Counted from the first letter of the stretch, positions 1-12,400 are shown. The stretch: DNA of 64,000 nucleotides from Chionoecetes opilio (GCA_016584305.1 JACEEZ010004848.1:81001-145000); one strand, 5' to 3'. A program made the numbers and translations. Notes: a model not told the origin generated them from the letters alone.

Positions 1-3000
1 TCTTCTTTCGTTCATTCCCCGCCATTTCTTTATTCCTTTCTCCACTCCCCTCCCCCGACATGCCGGGTGCGAGTCAAAATTCGTGGGATAATTATTCCGC
101 GATCAGTGATAACTAATGGGTTCAAATCTTTTCATCTTTCCCCAGCTATCTGATCAGATCGAGGAACACTCCTAGATTCTAATGTCTTTCAAAATAATCC
201 CCATCGTTATCGATCATGTTCATACATGGATGTGTTAGTAAAGTTATGCGCTAAATTGAAGTCTACCAAATTTCTATGAAACACTTCCATACCCTCTCAC
301 TCTTGAAAACGCGTTCGGACGTTTGACATGAAAAGTAAACACACCCTTCTTGGGTATTAGATTAAACATATTAAATTCTTCTATATCAAAGTAACAGGTC
401 TGTATTATAGGCAGCCTTTTCTTAGGTACGCGAGTTTCATTATTTAAATAGTTATTTCGGGATTATAAGCTATTCATTTGAGGTCACGTCGAGACCATTC
501 AAACAACTCCCCTTTTATGCCGAGGGCCATGACACCATGAGGAGTCAGTCGTCTCTAACACTTCATTGTAGGTAAGACCTCTGCACCTCGCTCCTGTTTC
601 CCCCCTACCTTAGTATATTATATCTATATATTTCTATAATATATATAGGTACAGTTTAGTGTCACTAACGCATAGAAGGCCTGCCCCATCCTTATAAGTG
701 TTATTAACGGGAGTCGTCTCTACACTTCATTGTAGGCCGACATCTTGTCCTTGACGGAAAAGGCCACATGGTACTATGAATCCACACCACAACTCATTAC
801 TCTCACATTTTCTCCCTATATATATATCTTCCAGGTGTAATTATAAATATCAGCGGTATATTACTTAAGTGAAGGATAATTCATTAGTAGGATTCAGTGA
901 GGAGGGTTTATGCTCATAAGAGCTTCCCTTCATCAGATAGGAAGAGCTTACCTGTCAGCACATAGGAAGAGCTTCCTGTATCAGGGTGTAAAGTTTTTTC
1001 TTACATCCGATTAGAGTTTTTCCGGTGTTGGATTAACCCTTATATGTTGTATGTGATCTCAAGCAAGAGACATACTATTTCAGTATGAATAAATAGGATG
1101 ATGTTTTCAAATATAGTTCTTGTGTTTATTATAAAACCCCAGGTGATTATTCTGTGTTAGGACAGTAATTCCTCACACTTCCAAAAGAGTCAGCCTTACT
1201 CGGTATAGTTCCACGTATCAATTACGACTACCAAAATAACTCTAATCTTAATATTATTCAAACGCGCCCAGGGAGTTACCTAGAGAACTACTCGCCTGAG
1301 CTGGTGGCAGCATCCCCTTAACTCACACCCTGTTCCCTTAACCTAAACCCTTACCCCTTCCCCTTAAATACATCCCCCATTTCAGTACTCTCCGCAGTGA
1401 GAAATGGACAAACTATAATCACATAGTGAAGTCATAAGACTAAGTTAAATCCTCCATTCAAGTTGTAATCAAATGAAAAATCATAATCAATTAATATCAT
1501 TCAAGTAACGTTGACCAGTTATACACTCCCCATAGGAGTTACCAGCAACACACTGGTAGTTTTGCGGTGGGATTTTATTTGTATCGGTCATAAGATACAA
1601 TATTCATTTAAAGTCTTTTCGAAGCCCACAAAATTCAGGCAACACACTACTATAATGATCGATTACTATATGAAAATTTACTGAAATTTTACTATCTTGC
1701 TATTTATTTTCCCAGGTGAGATTCTGTTGCTGTTATTTTTAGGAAATGATATCCCACCGCTATAGTCACCAGTGTGTTGCCAGAAACTCCTATGGGGAGT
1801 TTATACCTGGTCAATGTTACTTGAGTGATATTAATTGATTATGATTTTTCATTTGATTACAACTTGAATTGAGAATTTAACTTAGTCTTATGACTTCACT
1901 ATGTGATTATAGTATGAACACTTCTCGCTGCGGAGAGTACTGAAATGGGGGATGAATTTAAGGGGGAAGGGGTAGGGGTTTAGGTTAAGGGGTAGGGGTT
2001 TAGGTTAAGGGAACAGGGTATGAGTTAAGGGGGTGCTGCCACCAGCTCAGGCGAGTAGTTCTCTGGGTTACTCCCTGGGCGCGTTTGAATAATATTAAGA
2101 TTAGATTTATCTTGGTAGTCGTGATTGATACGTGGAACTATACCGAGTAAGGCTGACTCTTTTGGAAGTGTGGGGAATTACTGTCCTAACACAGAATAAT
2201 CACCTGGGGTTTTTATAATAAACACAAGAACTATATTTGAAACATCATCCTATTTATTTCACCATGAGACATTATTTCTGTTTGAGACCTTAGACACATA
2301 CATAAACTATAATCTGGAACGGGCAAGCTTCTTTAGAGCATAACCTCCCTCACAGAATCATTCTTAGAACTACCACCTATGTCCGTATCAACTGAGCACT
2401 ATAGGTATACATGGAAAAATATATATATATAGGGGAGAAAATGTGAGAGTAATGAGTTGGTGTGGGGATTCACTGTACCATGTGGCCTGGGGACGAAGGA
2501 GCGAGACACTCCCGTCGAAGCCTCTCTCTCTGCGGGAGGGTTGAGATGAGACTCGTCAATAATAATTATAAGGATGGGGCAGGTCTCCGTTACGTTAGTG
2601 AAAACTAAACATCGGTACCCATATTTGGAAATATAGATAACAATATTATAACAAGGAAAGGGGGGGGGGGGGAGAAAACAGGAGCGAACGTCGTGCGTCT
2701 TACCTGCGGGAGGGTTGAGATGAGACTGGTGTCTCACGAGTTACCCAGAGCCCGCGGCAGAAAAAGGAGAATTGTTTGAATGGTCTAGACGTGACCTCAA
2801 ATGAATAGCTTATAATCCCGAAATAACTAATTAAATAATGAAACTCGTGTACCTAAGAAAAGGCTGCCTATAATACAGACCTGTTACTTTGATATAGAAG
2901 AATTTAATATGCTTAATCTAATATCCGAGGAGGGTGTGATTACTGTTCATGTCAAAGGTCCGAACGCGTATTCTGAAGCGAGAGGGTATGGAAGTGTGCA

Positions 3001-3290
3001 TAGAAATTTGGTAGACTTTCAATTTAGCGTATAACTTTACTAAGACATCCATTTATGAACGTGATCTGTCACTATGGGGACTATTTTGAAAGACATTAAG
3101 AATCTAGGAGTGTTCCTTGATATGATAGGAGGGTTGGGGGAGGATGAAAAGATTTGAATCCATTAGTTATCACTGATCGCGGAATAATTATTCCACGAAT
3201 TTTGACTCGCAACCGGCATGTCGGGGGGGGGGGGGAGAATGAAAGAGGGAAAGAAGAAAGAAATGGCGGTAGGAAAGAAGATGAGAAAAA
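1..3290. repeat. Giant imperfect inverted repeat (about 1.55-kb arms)
   Basis: The left arm (1 to about 1580) is the reverse complement of the right arm (about 1738 to 3290), around a spacer of roughly 160 bp. Anchor pairs are 59-140 with 3130-3222, 420-520 with 2770-2860, 1125-1300 with 2080-2225, and 1400-1570 with 1745-1930. The arms differ by scattered substitutions and short indels, so this is not a perfect read-through palindrome. Each arm has a short internal duplication (549-580 and 714-745; 2530-2560 and 2705-2735). The left arm is cut by the window edge. No convincing ORF is present. It could be a foldback transposon or two head-to-head copies of a long element. Confidence 0.85.
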
Positions 3291-3495
3291 TGGCGGATAA
3301 GAAAGGGCGATGACTCACCCGTGAAACTAACAAAGTGAACTGCTTACGAGACATAATTCGGGAATTATATGATAATAATTCTCATACTATCTCTCCTGAA
3401 TAACGGGCATTACACATGTACTTAAGTTTTCAACCAGGAATAATTTCTTGTTAAATAAACCAAATGAATTAAAGTAGAGATTTTTTTTTTTCTTG

Positions 3496-3720
3496 CAAAA
3501 ACCCCAGGTGACTATTCCCTGTTATGGAAATATTTCCCCACGTCCCGAGAGAGTTTTCAGACTTACTCGGTATACTAATAGTATCCCCACGACTACCCTA
3601 ATCCTTATATATTAAATCGTGTTCAAGGAGTAGACCATAGGAATACCCGCTTGGACTGGTGACAGCAATTCCCTACTAAATTAAGTTCATTCCAATTCAG
3701 TTGTAACGAGAAGATTTTAT
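3496..3720 (+). repeat. Diverged third copy of the inverted-repeat arm sequence
   Basis: This stretch reads like 1128-1450 of the left arm in direct orientation. Shared words include ACCCCAGGTGA, CTTACTCGGTATA, ACGACTACC, and a TGGTG/ACAGCA block, but divergence is much higher than between the two main arms. It suggests that the arm sequence is a dispersed repeat family and not a local duplication only. Confidence 0.6.
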
Positions 3721-3746
3721 TCGCCAGTGGAGAATTATCTCAATAA

Positions 3747-4001
3747 ATTTCATTCCAACACACAGTTGGTCAAGACTTAAAAACCCTGGCATCACACCAG
3801 GAGATCCTGGTCAAGCCGTACGAGGTTCCGGAGTTCTCTATCCACACTCAGAGCACCGAAAGAGTCGTGAAGCAGGTGACAGAGGCTGCGGCAGCAGTGG
3901 TGGGGCAGCAGGCCAGAGACGGGTTCATCCGGGCTCGGGCCCACCAGCGGGAGACCATGCCCTGCTTCAGGTCTAAGAAGGACATGATGGACACGTTTTA
4001 G
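3747..4001 (+). pseudogene. Coding-like C-terminal fragment, unrecognised protein
   Basis: An open frame without a start Met runs from just after a stop at 3744 to TAG at 3999-4001. From about 3771 its base composition turns coding-like (GC-rich, no low complexity), unlike the AT-rich DNA before it. The peptide contains the segments EVPEFSIHTQSTERVVKQV, ARDGFIRARAHQRE and a basic end FRSKKDMMDTF. I have an impression of similar C-terminal segments in uncharacterised, repeat-associated arthropod proteins but cannot name the family. It may be the last exon of a gene lying upstream or a retrocopied fragment. No function is proposed. Confidence 0.4.
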
Positions 4002-4329
4002 GCCAACGTAGAGGCTGTGAGACTGTGATGTAGTGCCTGATGAACCAACTGATCAGAAAGAGCTTACCACGCTGGTCATTTGGAACTCATATTGGTGCAT
4101 GATGCAATACACAGGACCAACCAGACACTGCGTACTCATTTAAGCATTATTCGATAAGGGTGCAATATAAAAGTGAGATTTTGCATAGTAAGAATTGCTC
4201 AAATGCAAAAATGGAAACAGATAAAATCGTCTTAGAATTCCATTTTACATTGGAAATTGGCATGCCAAAGTTGAGAAAAATAATTTTTGTTATACGGCAT
4301 AACCTAATGTGTATCGCTCTGGATCCTAC

Positions 4330-4455
4330 TCACTACGCCATGTTAGAGGTAGGGGGTTCACCGAAAAGGCAGGCACCGCTCGGGAATCGAACCCGAAACC
4401 TTCCACTTGCCGGACGGACGTGCCACTACGGTCGCCTCCCGGTGACAACCCACAC
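4330..4455 (-). repeat. tRNA-derived SINE-like element
   Basis: The minus strand carries a perfect RNA polymerase III B box, GGTTCGATTCC (complement of 4383-4393), about 45 nt downstream of a degenerate A-box-like TAGTGGCACG. This is the spacing of a tRNA head. The remaining sequence does not form a complete tRNA cloverleaf that I can defend, so I call it a tRNA-derived repeat and not a tRNA gene. Confidence 0.5.
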
Positions 4456-4461
4456 AGAAAG

Positions 4462-4880
4462 GCTATTATGAGATTCTCAAGAAATATGCATGAACTTAAT
4501 ATTCACCAACTCCAGCTCCCATTTAATATTTTGCGAGAAAACTTTTTACATGGCGAATATCAATAGAAGCGGAATTTCATTAGCTTTCCATTAATATATT
4601 TCGTTTTCTGATAAATGAATAAGAACCATGCATAAATTAGCGTTAACTAAATAAATAACATCATGAAATCGGGTAATTTTTCCCGAGTGATGAGGTTATT
4701 TATTTAGTTAACGCTATTTATGCATGGTTGTAATTTATTTATCAGAAAACGAAGTATATCAATGGAAAGCTAATGAAATTCCGCTTCTATTGATATTCTC
4801 CATGTAAAAAGTTTTCTCGCAAAATATTAAATGGCGAAGTTTAAGTGAATGCATATTTGTTGAGAGTCTCATAATGGCAG
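4462..4880. repeat. Foldback MITE-like palindrome
   Basis: The arms 4462-4670 and 4683-4880 are reverse complements with few differences, for example TTAGTTAACG...TTATGCATGGTT and GAAATTCCGCTTCTATTGATAT on both sides. The apex is near 4677 (ATCGGGTAATTTTTCCCGAGT). Almost the whole element is palindrome, as in foldback MITEs. No ORF. Confidence 0.8.
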
Positions 4881-5033
4881 TTCTTTAGTGTGTTTTACGG
4901 TTTTTTATTTGATAATATTATAGAACAAACATTTCCGAAGATGACAGTATACCTTTTATACTGATAAACATATATTTAGTAGGGGAAAAGTACCATAATC
5001 TGGCAAACTTCAGCGGGAAACAAAAATAAGGGG

Positions 5034-5371
5034 GAGGCGGTAGCGGAGTGGTTAGCGTCTCCGACTGGCGTTCTCGGTGACCCGAGTTCGATCCCCGAAA
5101 AAAAAAACTTTCTGCATCGTCGAGTGGCCTAAGAACACCCACATGCTGCCCATTAACTCTACCTTCGATTGCGAGTGCATCGGAGGACACAGGAGGGCGG
5201 CATGAGCCTCACAGGCGTCACTATAAAAATCCTGCCTGCGCCACCACGGGCGAGGACCAACCATCACAGCCCTCAAGTGAACCTCCAGAGCCTACCATCG
5301 GAACCCTGGGTCACCACTGCCTACAGGCGCTATAGGCACAAATTTATAAAAAAAAAAAAAAAAAAAAAAAA
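5034..5371 (+). repeat. SINE-A copy 1 (tRNA-derived, poly-A tail)
   Basis: The tRNA-like head has an A box TAGCGGAGTGG at 5041-5051 and a B box-like GAGTTCGATCC at 5084-5094. A conserved body follows (words CCACATGCTGCCCATTAACT, GCGAGTGCATCGGAGGACAC), then an A-run at 5347-5371. Further copies in this window are at 31034-31447 (minus), 32388-32560, 52452-52790 and 61827-62156. Confidence 0.85.
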
Positions 5372-5935
5372 GAAACCACGGGCGGCAAGTGGAGTTTGTT
5401 GGTCCTCCAGCTCGCTCCGACGGGGGGCATTTGCCTTGAAGACGGCGGCATTTGGCTTGAAGACGCTAGATCGTGACGTCAGTGCAAGCTATAGGCACCT
5501 ATATTTGAGTGAGATTCACAGGCTCTAACGGGATCATAAAATTCAGTGCAGTGGCCCATTACTGTCCTCCTTGAGCAATGGGATGGGTGTGTGTGGTGTG
5601 TGAGGTCCCAGCATTACCAAAAGATTGGTAATAATGAGCTCCAAGCTCGCTCCGGGAGGGTGAAACTGGCGATCACAAGTTATTAGAGAACCTACGAAAA
5701 TGTTGCTATATATAACACTTCGACCAAAAAGAAAAGTATAGCTACTCTCAAATGATGATGATGATGATAATATATGACAACAATGATTCAACTAGCGAAA
5801 TAAAACCTGATCTTATTTGCACTAAAATGTTCTTGAAATACCTATTGCGTTATCAGTCTTATCAGGAGCGACAGTGAGACATATACCATTGATAACATAT
5901 ATCTTTCACTTGATTAAACAAAGCTGAACACAGCT

Positions 5936-5967
<32 letters not shown>

Positions 5968-6269
5968 AAAGCTGAAGCAACAGATAAGAGAACATCAATA
6001 TAGTCAGTTATCAGAAAGGCTGTGCAAGTGTGTTAGAGGAACAGACTCCATCTACTAACATCTCTCTCTCTCTCTCCCTGTTTTTCAGTCTTTTATTTTC
6101 TTTCTTTATCAATTATTTCTCTTACATTTGCTCTATCTTAGACATTATCTGACAAAATAGAGGTGAGTGTTTCGTTGCTGTGACAGAGATTTCCATGATA
6201 AGTGGAAAGATAATAACCAAAATCATGCCATTGTACCTACTATATGTAGCCTATGTATAGACTGTGTGT
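5372..6269. other. Intergenic stretch, no gene seen
   Basis: I see no supported coding exon. It holds a short GATGAT run near 5755-5768, a (GA)n microsatellite at 5936-5961 and a short (TC)n at 6061-6076. Confidence 0.5.
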
Positions 6270-7360
6270 ATTCATGTACAGCCTTTATGTATGTATACAG
6301 CCTTTATGTATGTATGTACAGCCTTTATGTATGTATACAGCCTTTATGTATGTATGTACAGCCTTTATGTATGTATGTACAGCCTTTATGTATGTATGTA
6401 TGTACAGCCTTTATGTATGTATGTACAGCCTTTATGTATGTATGTACAGCCTTTATGTATGTATGTATGTACAGCCTTTATGTATGTATGTACAGACTGT
6501 GTGTATTCATGTACAACCTTTATGTATGTATACAGCCTTTATGTATGTATGTACAGCCTTTATGTATGTATGTATGTACAGCCTTTATGTATGTATGTAC
6601 AGCCTTTATGTATGTATGTACAGCCTTTATGTATGTATGTACAGCCTTTTTGTATGTATGTACAGACTGTGTGTATTCATGTACAACCTTTATGTATGTA
6701 TACAGCCTTTATGTATGTATGTACAGCCTTTATGTATGTATGTACAGCCTTTATGTATGTATGTATGTACAGCCTTTATGTATGTATGTACAGCCTTTAT
6801 GTATGTATGTTACAGCCTTTATGTATGTACAGCCTTTATGTATGTATGTACAGGGCCCTTTATGTATGTACAGCCTTTATGTATGTATGTACAGCCTTTA
6901 TGTATGTACAGCCTTTATGTATGTATGTACAGCCTTATGTATGTACAGCCTTTATGTATGTACAGCCTTTATGTATGTATGTACAGCCTTTATGTATGTA
7001 CAGCCTTTATGTATGTATGTACAGCCTTTATGTATGTATGTACAGCCTTTATGTATGTATGTACAGCCTTTATGTATGTACAGCCTTTATGTATGTATGT
7101 ACAGCCTTTATGTATGTATGTACAGCCTTTATGTATGTATGTACAGCCTTTATGTGATGTATGTACAGCCTTTATGTATGTATGGTACAGCCTTTATGTA
7201 TGTACAGCCTTTATGTATGTATGTACAGCCTTTATGTATGTTTGTACAGCCTTTATGTATGTATGTACAGCCTTTATGTATGTATGTACAGCCTTTATGT
7301 ATGTACAGCCTTTATGTATGTACAGCCTTTATGTATGTATGTACAGCCTTTATGTATGTA
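6270..7360. repeat. Minisatellite 1, left part (17/21/25-bp units)
   Basis: Tandem units of ACAGCCTTTATG followed by one to three TATG steps give unit lengths of 17, 21 and 25 bp. A variant beginning AGACTGTGTGTATTCATGTA recurs near 6258, 6493 and 6664, which shows a higher-order period of about 170-235 bp in the left third. Long ORFs across it are by-products of a unit without stop codons. The same array resumes at 8621. Confidence 0.95.
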
Positions 7361-8620
7361 GGGTGGGTTGGGGATGTACCGTACACTTTTTTTTTTTTAA
7401 ATCAGGAAAAAAAAAATTGAGTGAAATTTGAATTTTTTTATTATGTATTACAAAATATAAGATATGGACTACATTATGTGTAAGGCACAACTCTGGCAAC
7501 ATGATAAAAGCAACTGAAAAATAGGCCCGAAAAAAAAAACTAAAAACGTACGGACCATCCATAGGTGAGGACGCTCCATACAGAGATTTTATCGATAAGT
7601 AAAAAAAAAAATTGAAAATAAAAAAATCAGCACAGTTGAATTAGGGCAACACATTTCATGAAATGGACCCTAGTGATGAATCACAATCAATTTATATTAG
7701 CAATATAATAGTGCAAGCAATTCTAATCAATTAAAAAGTGAAAGTAAAAAAAAGTGAAAATAAATTTGACTTTGAAGTTCCTGATTTTTTTTTTTTAATA
7801 TATATTTGCAATCCTATTAATACTTTCATTACCCTACATAATGTACTTATCATGGAAGTGCTTCTGTAGCACTTCCAGAAGGGAAACATAAATTAATAAT
7901 TATTTATAATAAATGCAGATGATTTAATGCAATATTTGGCATATTTTAATTTGATTGAACTTAACACTGCTTGGAATTACCTTTAGAATGTAGATATAGG
8001 CCTATAGCCTAGTTTCATTAGGCTACACAATCTTGACAAGCATGGATGGAAGCATGGAAACATACTGGTAAAACACCACAAGGATTATGAACAGATGAAT
8101 GAAATCACTACTGTGATAGGTGTCACTATCTGATATTATGTTTGCTGCATCCTACTTGACATTATTGAAAACACATAACCCATACCAGAATTTTAAATTT
8201 TTTGTTTACACTGTGATGTTACGTACTTTAAAAACCACACTGTACAAGTGTCCACATGACGCCATTCACATGTAAACCAACATTTCGGATCGTTCGTGTG
8301 GCTGGAACGTCTTTATATCCCTTTGGTACATCACAACTGAACACATTTCGATACTTAATACCTTACCCCCACACTGCTGGCATATTCATGAACACAAGAG
8401 ACCATGAAATGGAGGCCAAATATTACATGGGACATGCCAAAAACAACAAAACTCACCTCTAAAATGATCCAAGCGCCTACCATCCAAATCTCTCCCGCTC
8501 AGCTGATCGAACCCCTTTTCTCTTACTACATTTATACGGTAACTATCCTAAACCTATAAATATGGCCAAGGGAGCATTTGTACGTTACATCCATATGTAC
8601 GGTATCTCCCCAACCCACCC
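7361..8620. mobile_element. 1260-bp TIR element inserted in minisatellite 1
   Basis: Terminal inverted repeats of about 26 bp open with GGGTGGGTTGGGGA (7361) and close with TCCCCAACCCACCC (8620), with TACCGTACA inside them on both ends. A TA dinucleotide flanks each end (7359-7360, 8621-8622). Removing the element and one TA restores an ordinary repeat unit (TATGTACAGCC). No transposase ORF is visible, so this is a non-autonomous TA-targeting DNA transposon. The interior is AT-rich with no gene seen. Confidence 0.85.
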
Positions 8621-8955
8621 TACAGCCTTTATGTATGTATGTACAGCCTTTATGTATGTATGTACAGCCTTTATGTATGTACAGCCTTTATGTATGTATG
8701 TACAGCCTTTATGTATGTACAGCCTTTATGTATGTATGTACAGCCTTTATGTATGTACAGCCTTTATGTATGTATGTACAGCCTTTATGTATGTATGTAC
8801 AGCCTTTATGTATGTACAGCCTTTATGTATGTATGTACAGCCTTTATGTATGTATGTACAGCCTTTATGTATGTATGTACAGCCTTTATGTATGTACAGC
8901 CTTTATGTATGTATGTACAGCCTTTATGTATGTACAGCCTTTATGTATGTATGTG
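8621..8955. repeat. Minisatellite 1, right part
   Basis: The same TATG-stepped ACAGCCTTTATG units continue here after the inserted element. It ends at TATGTGTTAAC, about 245 bp before the E1 start codon, so this array lies in the immediate 5' flank of the E1 gene. Confidence 0.95.
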
Positions 8956-9200
8956 TTAACATTTACCATTCACATTTTTTTTAATACTACAAATAACTTG
9001 TCACACAAAATTCAAGTAAGTTTCATTGTCTGCGTATCCAAGCTTGACAACTTGTTCAATATTGCAAAATCTTAAAAAGTCATATGATTCAAGTTGGCAT
9101 ATGTATGTTGAACAAGTGGCATTATTGCAAAAAGATTCCCAATGTTAATATTAATGTTAGTTCAAATCCTGCCAGAGCCGGCCACAGCAGCTGAGCGGAA
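8956..9200 (+). other. 5' flank / 5' UTR of the E1 gene
   Basis: About 245 bp separate minisatellite 1 from the ATG. I see no convincing TATA box or initiator. An in-frame TGA at 9192-9194 closes the reading frame just before the ATG. The transcription start and any 5' UTR intron cannot be placed from sequence alone. Confidence 0.35.
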
Positions 9201-9413
9201 ATGACCATCAAAGGCGATGAGCAAAATGAAGCTGGAGGAGGAAATGAAGAGAAAGGAGGAAGAGAGAAAAACAATGAAACAGAAGTGGAGGGGGAAGGAG
9301 TGCTGGACGAGGCCCTGTACTCCCGGCAGCTGTATGTGCTGGGCCACGAGGCTTCCCGCAGGATGGCTGCTGCGTCAGTGCTGCTGTGTGGGCTGGGCGG
9401 GCTGGGTGTGGAG
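9201..9413 (+). CDS. UBA1: E1 coding exon 1 (residues 1-71)
   Basis: Begins with the first ATG after an in-frame TGA (9192-9194) and has a purine at -3. An acidic, lysine-rich low-complexity N-terminus (about 30 residues) precedes the E1 signature [18 protein letters not shown] and [12 protein letters not shown], the Rossmann glycine loop of the inactive adenylation half. It ends GAG|GTGAGG in phase 0, joining IAKN of exon 2. Confidence 0.9.
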
Positions 9414-12400
9414 GTGAGGCACGGCACTGCTCTTTTATTCATCATCTGCTATCAGTGTCATTCCACCATATGGCTTGAATATTCAGGCTAATACTCATTC
9501 ACACTCCGCAATTTACGCTGTAGCAATTCATGACCACTTACCACTTTTAATCCCTCATTCAGTCTTCATCCAGTGTCATTCTGTCAATCAGCTCAATACT
9601 TCAGTTCATTTAATTATTTGTGAACAATTTTCATTGTTTGCATTACACAATCAATCCGACATCATTTCCACCATTTTATTTTTCCATTTTCCGCCAGTGC
9701 GACCCAAGTACACACAACCCTCGTTTTCCCGGACCTCCATTTCCAGGAAATCGGAATTGCCGGACAAAATCCGGGGTTTGGGGGAATGTCAGATCCGGAC
9801 AAATCCCGGTCCGCCCGAAAAATTGCGTTGCCCGGGGGCCCGAGGTTTTCCTGTCCCCCCCGGTCAGTGTTCGTGCCTCCCCCAGGTGGCAGCAGCTCAG
9901 GGGTCTTTATTACTTTTGGGCAACGACCTCACGGTTCACCTGCATACCCCGCAGTCCCCTGACCCCGAGGCCCCGGTGCGGGAACGTCTCGGACTAGAAA
10001 ACTTTCTGCCCCTCCCCCCCAGGTGGCAGCATGCTCAACGGCGTATTTTTACTTTTGGGCAAAAAACACCAGGGGTTAACCGCATGCCCCCGTTAGAAAG
10101 GGGGCGCGTGCGCTCCCCGTTTTTGCGTTCCGCGTTCCGGTGCCCCCCACTAAAAAATTCGGGCGCAGGAGCGGGGAGTGAAAAAATCAAAACTGGGAGC
10201 GCAGAGCTGGGACAACTTAATTTTTGCATCCTTTCTGGCCCCAAATCAAAGACGATTTTCGTAAAGTTTTTCAGCGGCCAATGGCAGGGTTTTAGAAAAT
10301 AGCACCCCGGAAAAAGCGTTGCCAAAGCGTTGCGTTAAAAAATTGTTGCAGTCTACTTATAGTATTTGTATCGAAAAAAATTTATTTTTTAAAAACCTTA
10401 TCTGTGGTTAGTAGGAATTGACCATAAAGAAGGACCTCTTTCCCACTACCACGGGGAGGGTGGTGAAATTTTTTATCAAGTACAACACCCCCCTCCCGCT
10501 CTGCAGGGACATCCTGGGGCCCCAAGAGGTCCAGCCAGAACTTTGGGGATTTGGGTTTTCATGCAGGCAACATGGGTGCGGTTTAAGGAGGAGGAGGACA
10601 GGAGATGGAGCGGGAGGGGGGACAAAAAAAGGATGAAGAGTGACCACAGGGATATTTTTAAACTTTGTTTTTTTGGCAGATGTACAATTTTTATAATATA
10701 TAAGGTAAATAAAATTCTAAAACGTTTTTTTATTATTAGCTATTTTTTGGGAGCGCTGAGCGCGCGCTGAGGCACCGGCCGGGTGAAAAAAAACGGTGCA
10801 GGGACCAGGCCCGGTGTGTGGGCGCAGGCCCCAGCCCACCACCGAAACACCGGAGCGCACCCACATTGTCCGTTAGTTCCGCCCCCCCTGCCCCCCGGGC
10901 AAAGGAAAATCCTAGACCATTGAAACTTTTTCTGCGCCTTCCCCCCAGGTGGAAACATGCTCAGCGGGGATTGTTTTTCATTTGGGGGACAGACACTTAC
11001 GGGTTTACCCGCACTGTCTTCGTCGTCCCCGACCCCCACTTCCCCTGGTGCAGAAAATCTTGAGATATTGAACACTTTCTGGTGCAGGTCCGCGGTTGAC
11101 TCCCACCCGTGTAGTGTACGCCCCAACTCCTTGCCCTGAAGTCGCCCCCTGTGACCGCCCCCCCTGCTGGCGGCGGGGTGGCGTTTAACCCTCCCGGCAA
11201 CCCTGTCTCCGCCTACCCGTGTTTGAGGGAAAACAGGTCAAACAGTGCCTGTGATAGCATCATAGGACATCACCAGGGCTCATAGGTTCCCCCGGGGCCT
11301 TGCAGCCCCCAAAACAAAACAAAGTGAAAAAAGTCCCCGGCGGGGGGAGTTGATATTTGGGGGTTTTCCGGACAGTAGATACTAGAGTAGGATAAATCCT
11401 GGGGTGGGTAATATTCTCGGACTGTTGCGATTCCCGGACTTTTGCGATTCCCAGACCAGTGCTCCCCCCTATTAGTCTGGAAAAACGAGGGTTGTGTGTA
11501 CTAATCTTATCTCAGGTCTATTAAGTCTGGCATTGGCCATGCCCTCCTTCCAGATTGCCAAAAACGTGATCTTGATGGGTGTCAAATCTGTGACCTTGTA
11601 CGACACGAGGAAGGTGACGCTGCATGACCTCCGCCCCGTTTTTCTTTAGGGGAGGGGAGGGTGGGGGCCGGGGGCCCAGTCCCCGCGTGGGACCCTGAGG
11701 AGTCAACCCAGCGTGCGGGTGGAGGTGGCGACCGGGCCCCTGTCGCTGCCTCTGGTGGCCAGACACACCACTGTGGTGTTGACAGGTGACAGGATAGAGA
11801 GGGAAGCCCATTGCTGTGTTTGGTAACAGTAATCTGGTAGTAGTAGTGGTGGTGGTGATGTACTGTAGGTCTGTCTCAGCAAGGATCTTACTTGTAGTGA
11901 TATTGATCAATGTTTTACATATTCGGCCACAACGCATAATGTATTATATAGCCTACGTATATACGATCTCACACTCCCGCTGCATGCTCCTTCTCTTCCT
12001 CAATAAGACTCTTCACTGGAGGAGCAGCTTCGGGTGACAAGGTGGTGCAGGGAGGCTGGAGGGCCTGTCCTGGTGGTGGCCGCTGCCAGGGGTCTCTGCG
12101 GCCAGGTCTTCTGTGACTTTGGAGAGAGTTTTGAGGTGTTGGAACCAAAAGCAAGGGAGCTGGTACGGTTTCCTGTGGCAGACGTGACCTGTGAGGTGAG
12201 TGTGAGTCTGCTTCTTGTGTGGCAAACACTGACCTTGAGTCAATGAATACCGTGACTGAGTGAAGGGAAGGAAGCAGAGCCTAAGGGAAACATTCTTGGA
12301 GGAGGAATACCACAGCAGTCCAAATGTCCCTGGGATCAGTGGCATTCCTAGGGTCTGGCAGGTGTGGCACGTGCCCTGGGTGCCACTTGAAGGGTGCCAT

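Noticed and set aside
1976..2015. Telomere-like GGGTTTAGGTTAAGGGG runs
   Set aside because: Only a few degenerate units, mirrored in the other arm of the inverted repeat (1310-1360). Not a telomeric array of TTAGG.
4383..4393. tRNA gene suggested by a perfect B box
   Set aside because: No defensible acceptor stem or anticodon arm, and the flanks look like a SINE.
6167..7431. 400-codon Tyr/Cys/Met-rich ORFs in three frames
   Set aside because: Translation of the TATG-stepped minisatellite. All three forward frames are open alike.
9475..10302. 275-codon ORF in intron 1
   Set aside because: It crosses the border of a TIR element, has no domain, and lies between two phase-matched E1 exons.
11638..11649. 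GTTTTTCTTTAG as a 12-nt intron removing the TAG
   Set aside because: It begins GT and ends AG and would keep frame, but it is far too short to be spliced, and the +1 frame after it matches UBA1. A base error is simpler.
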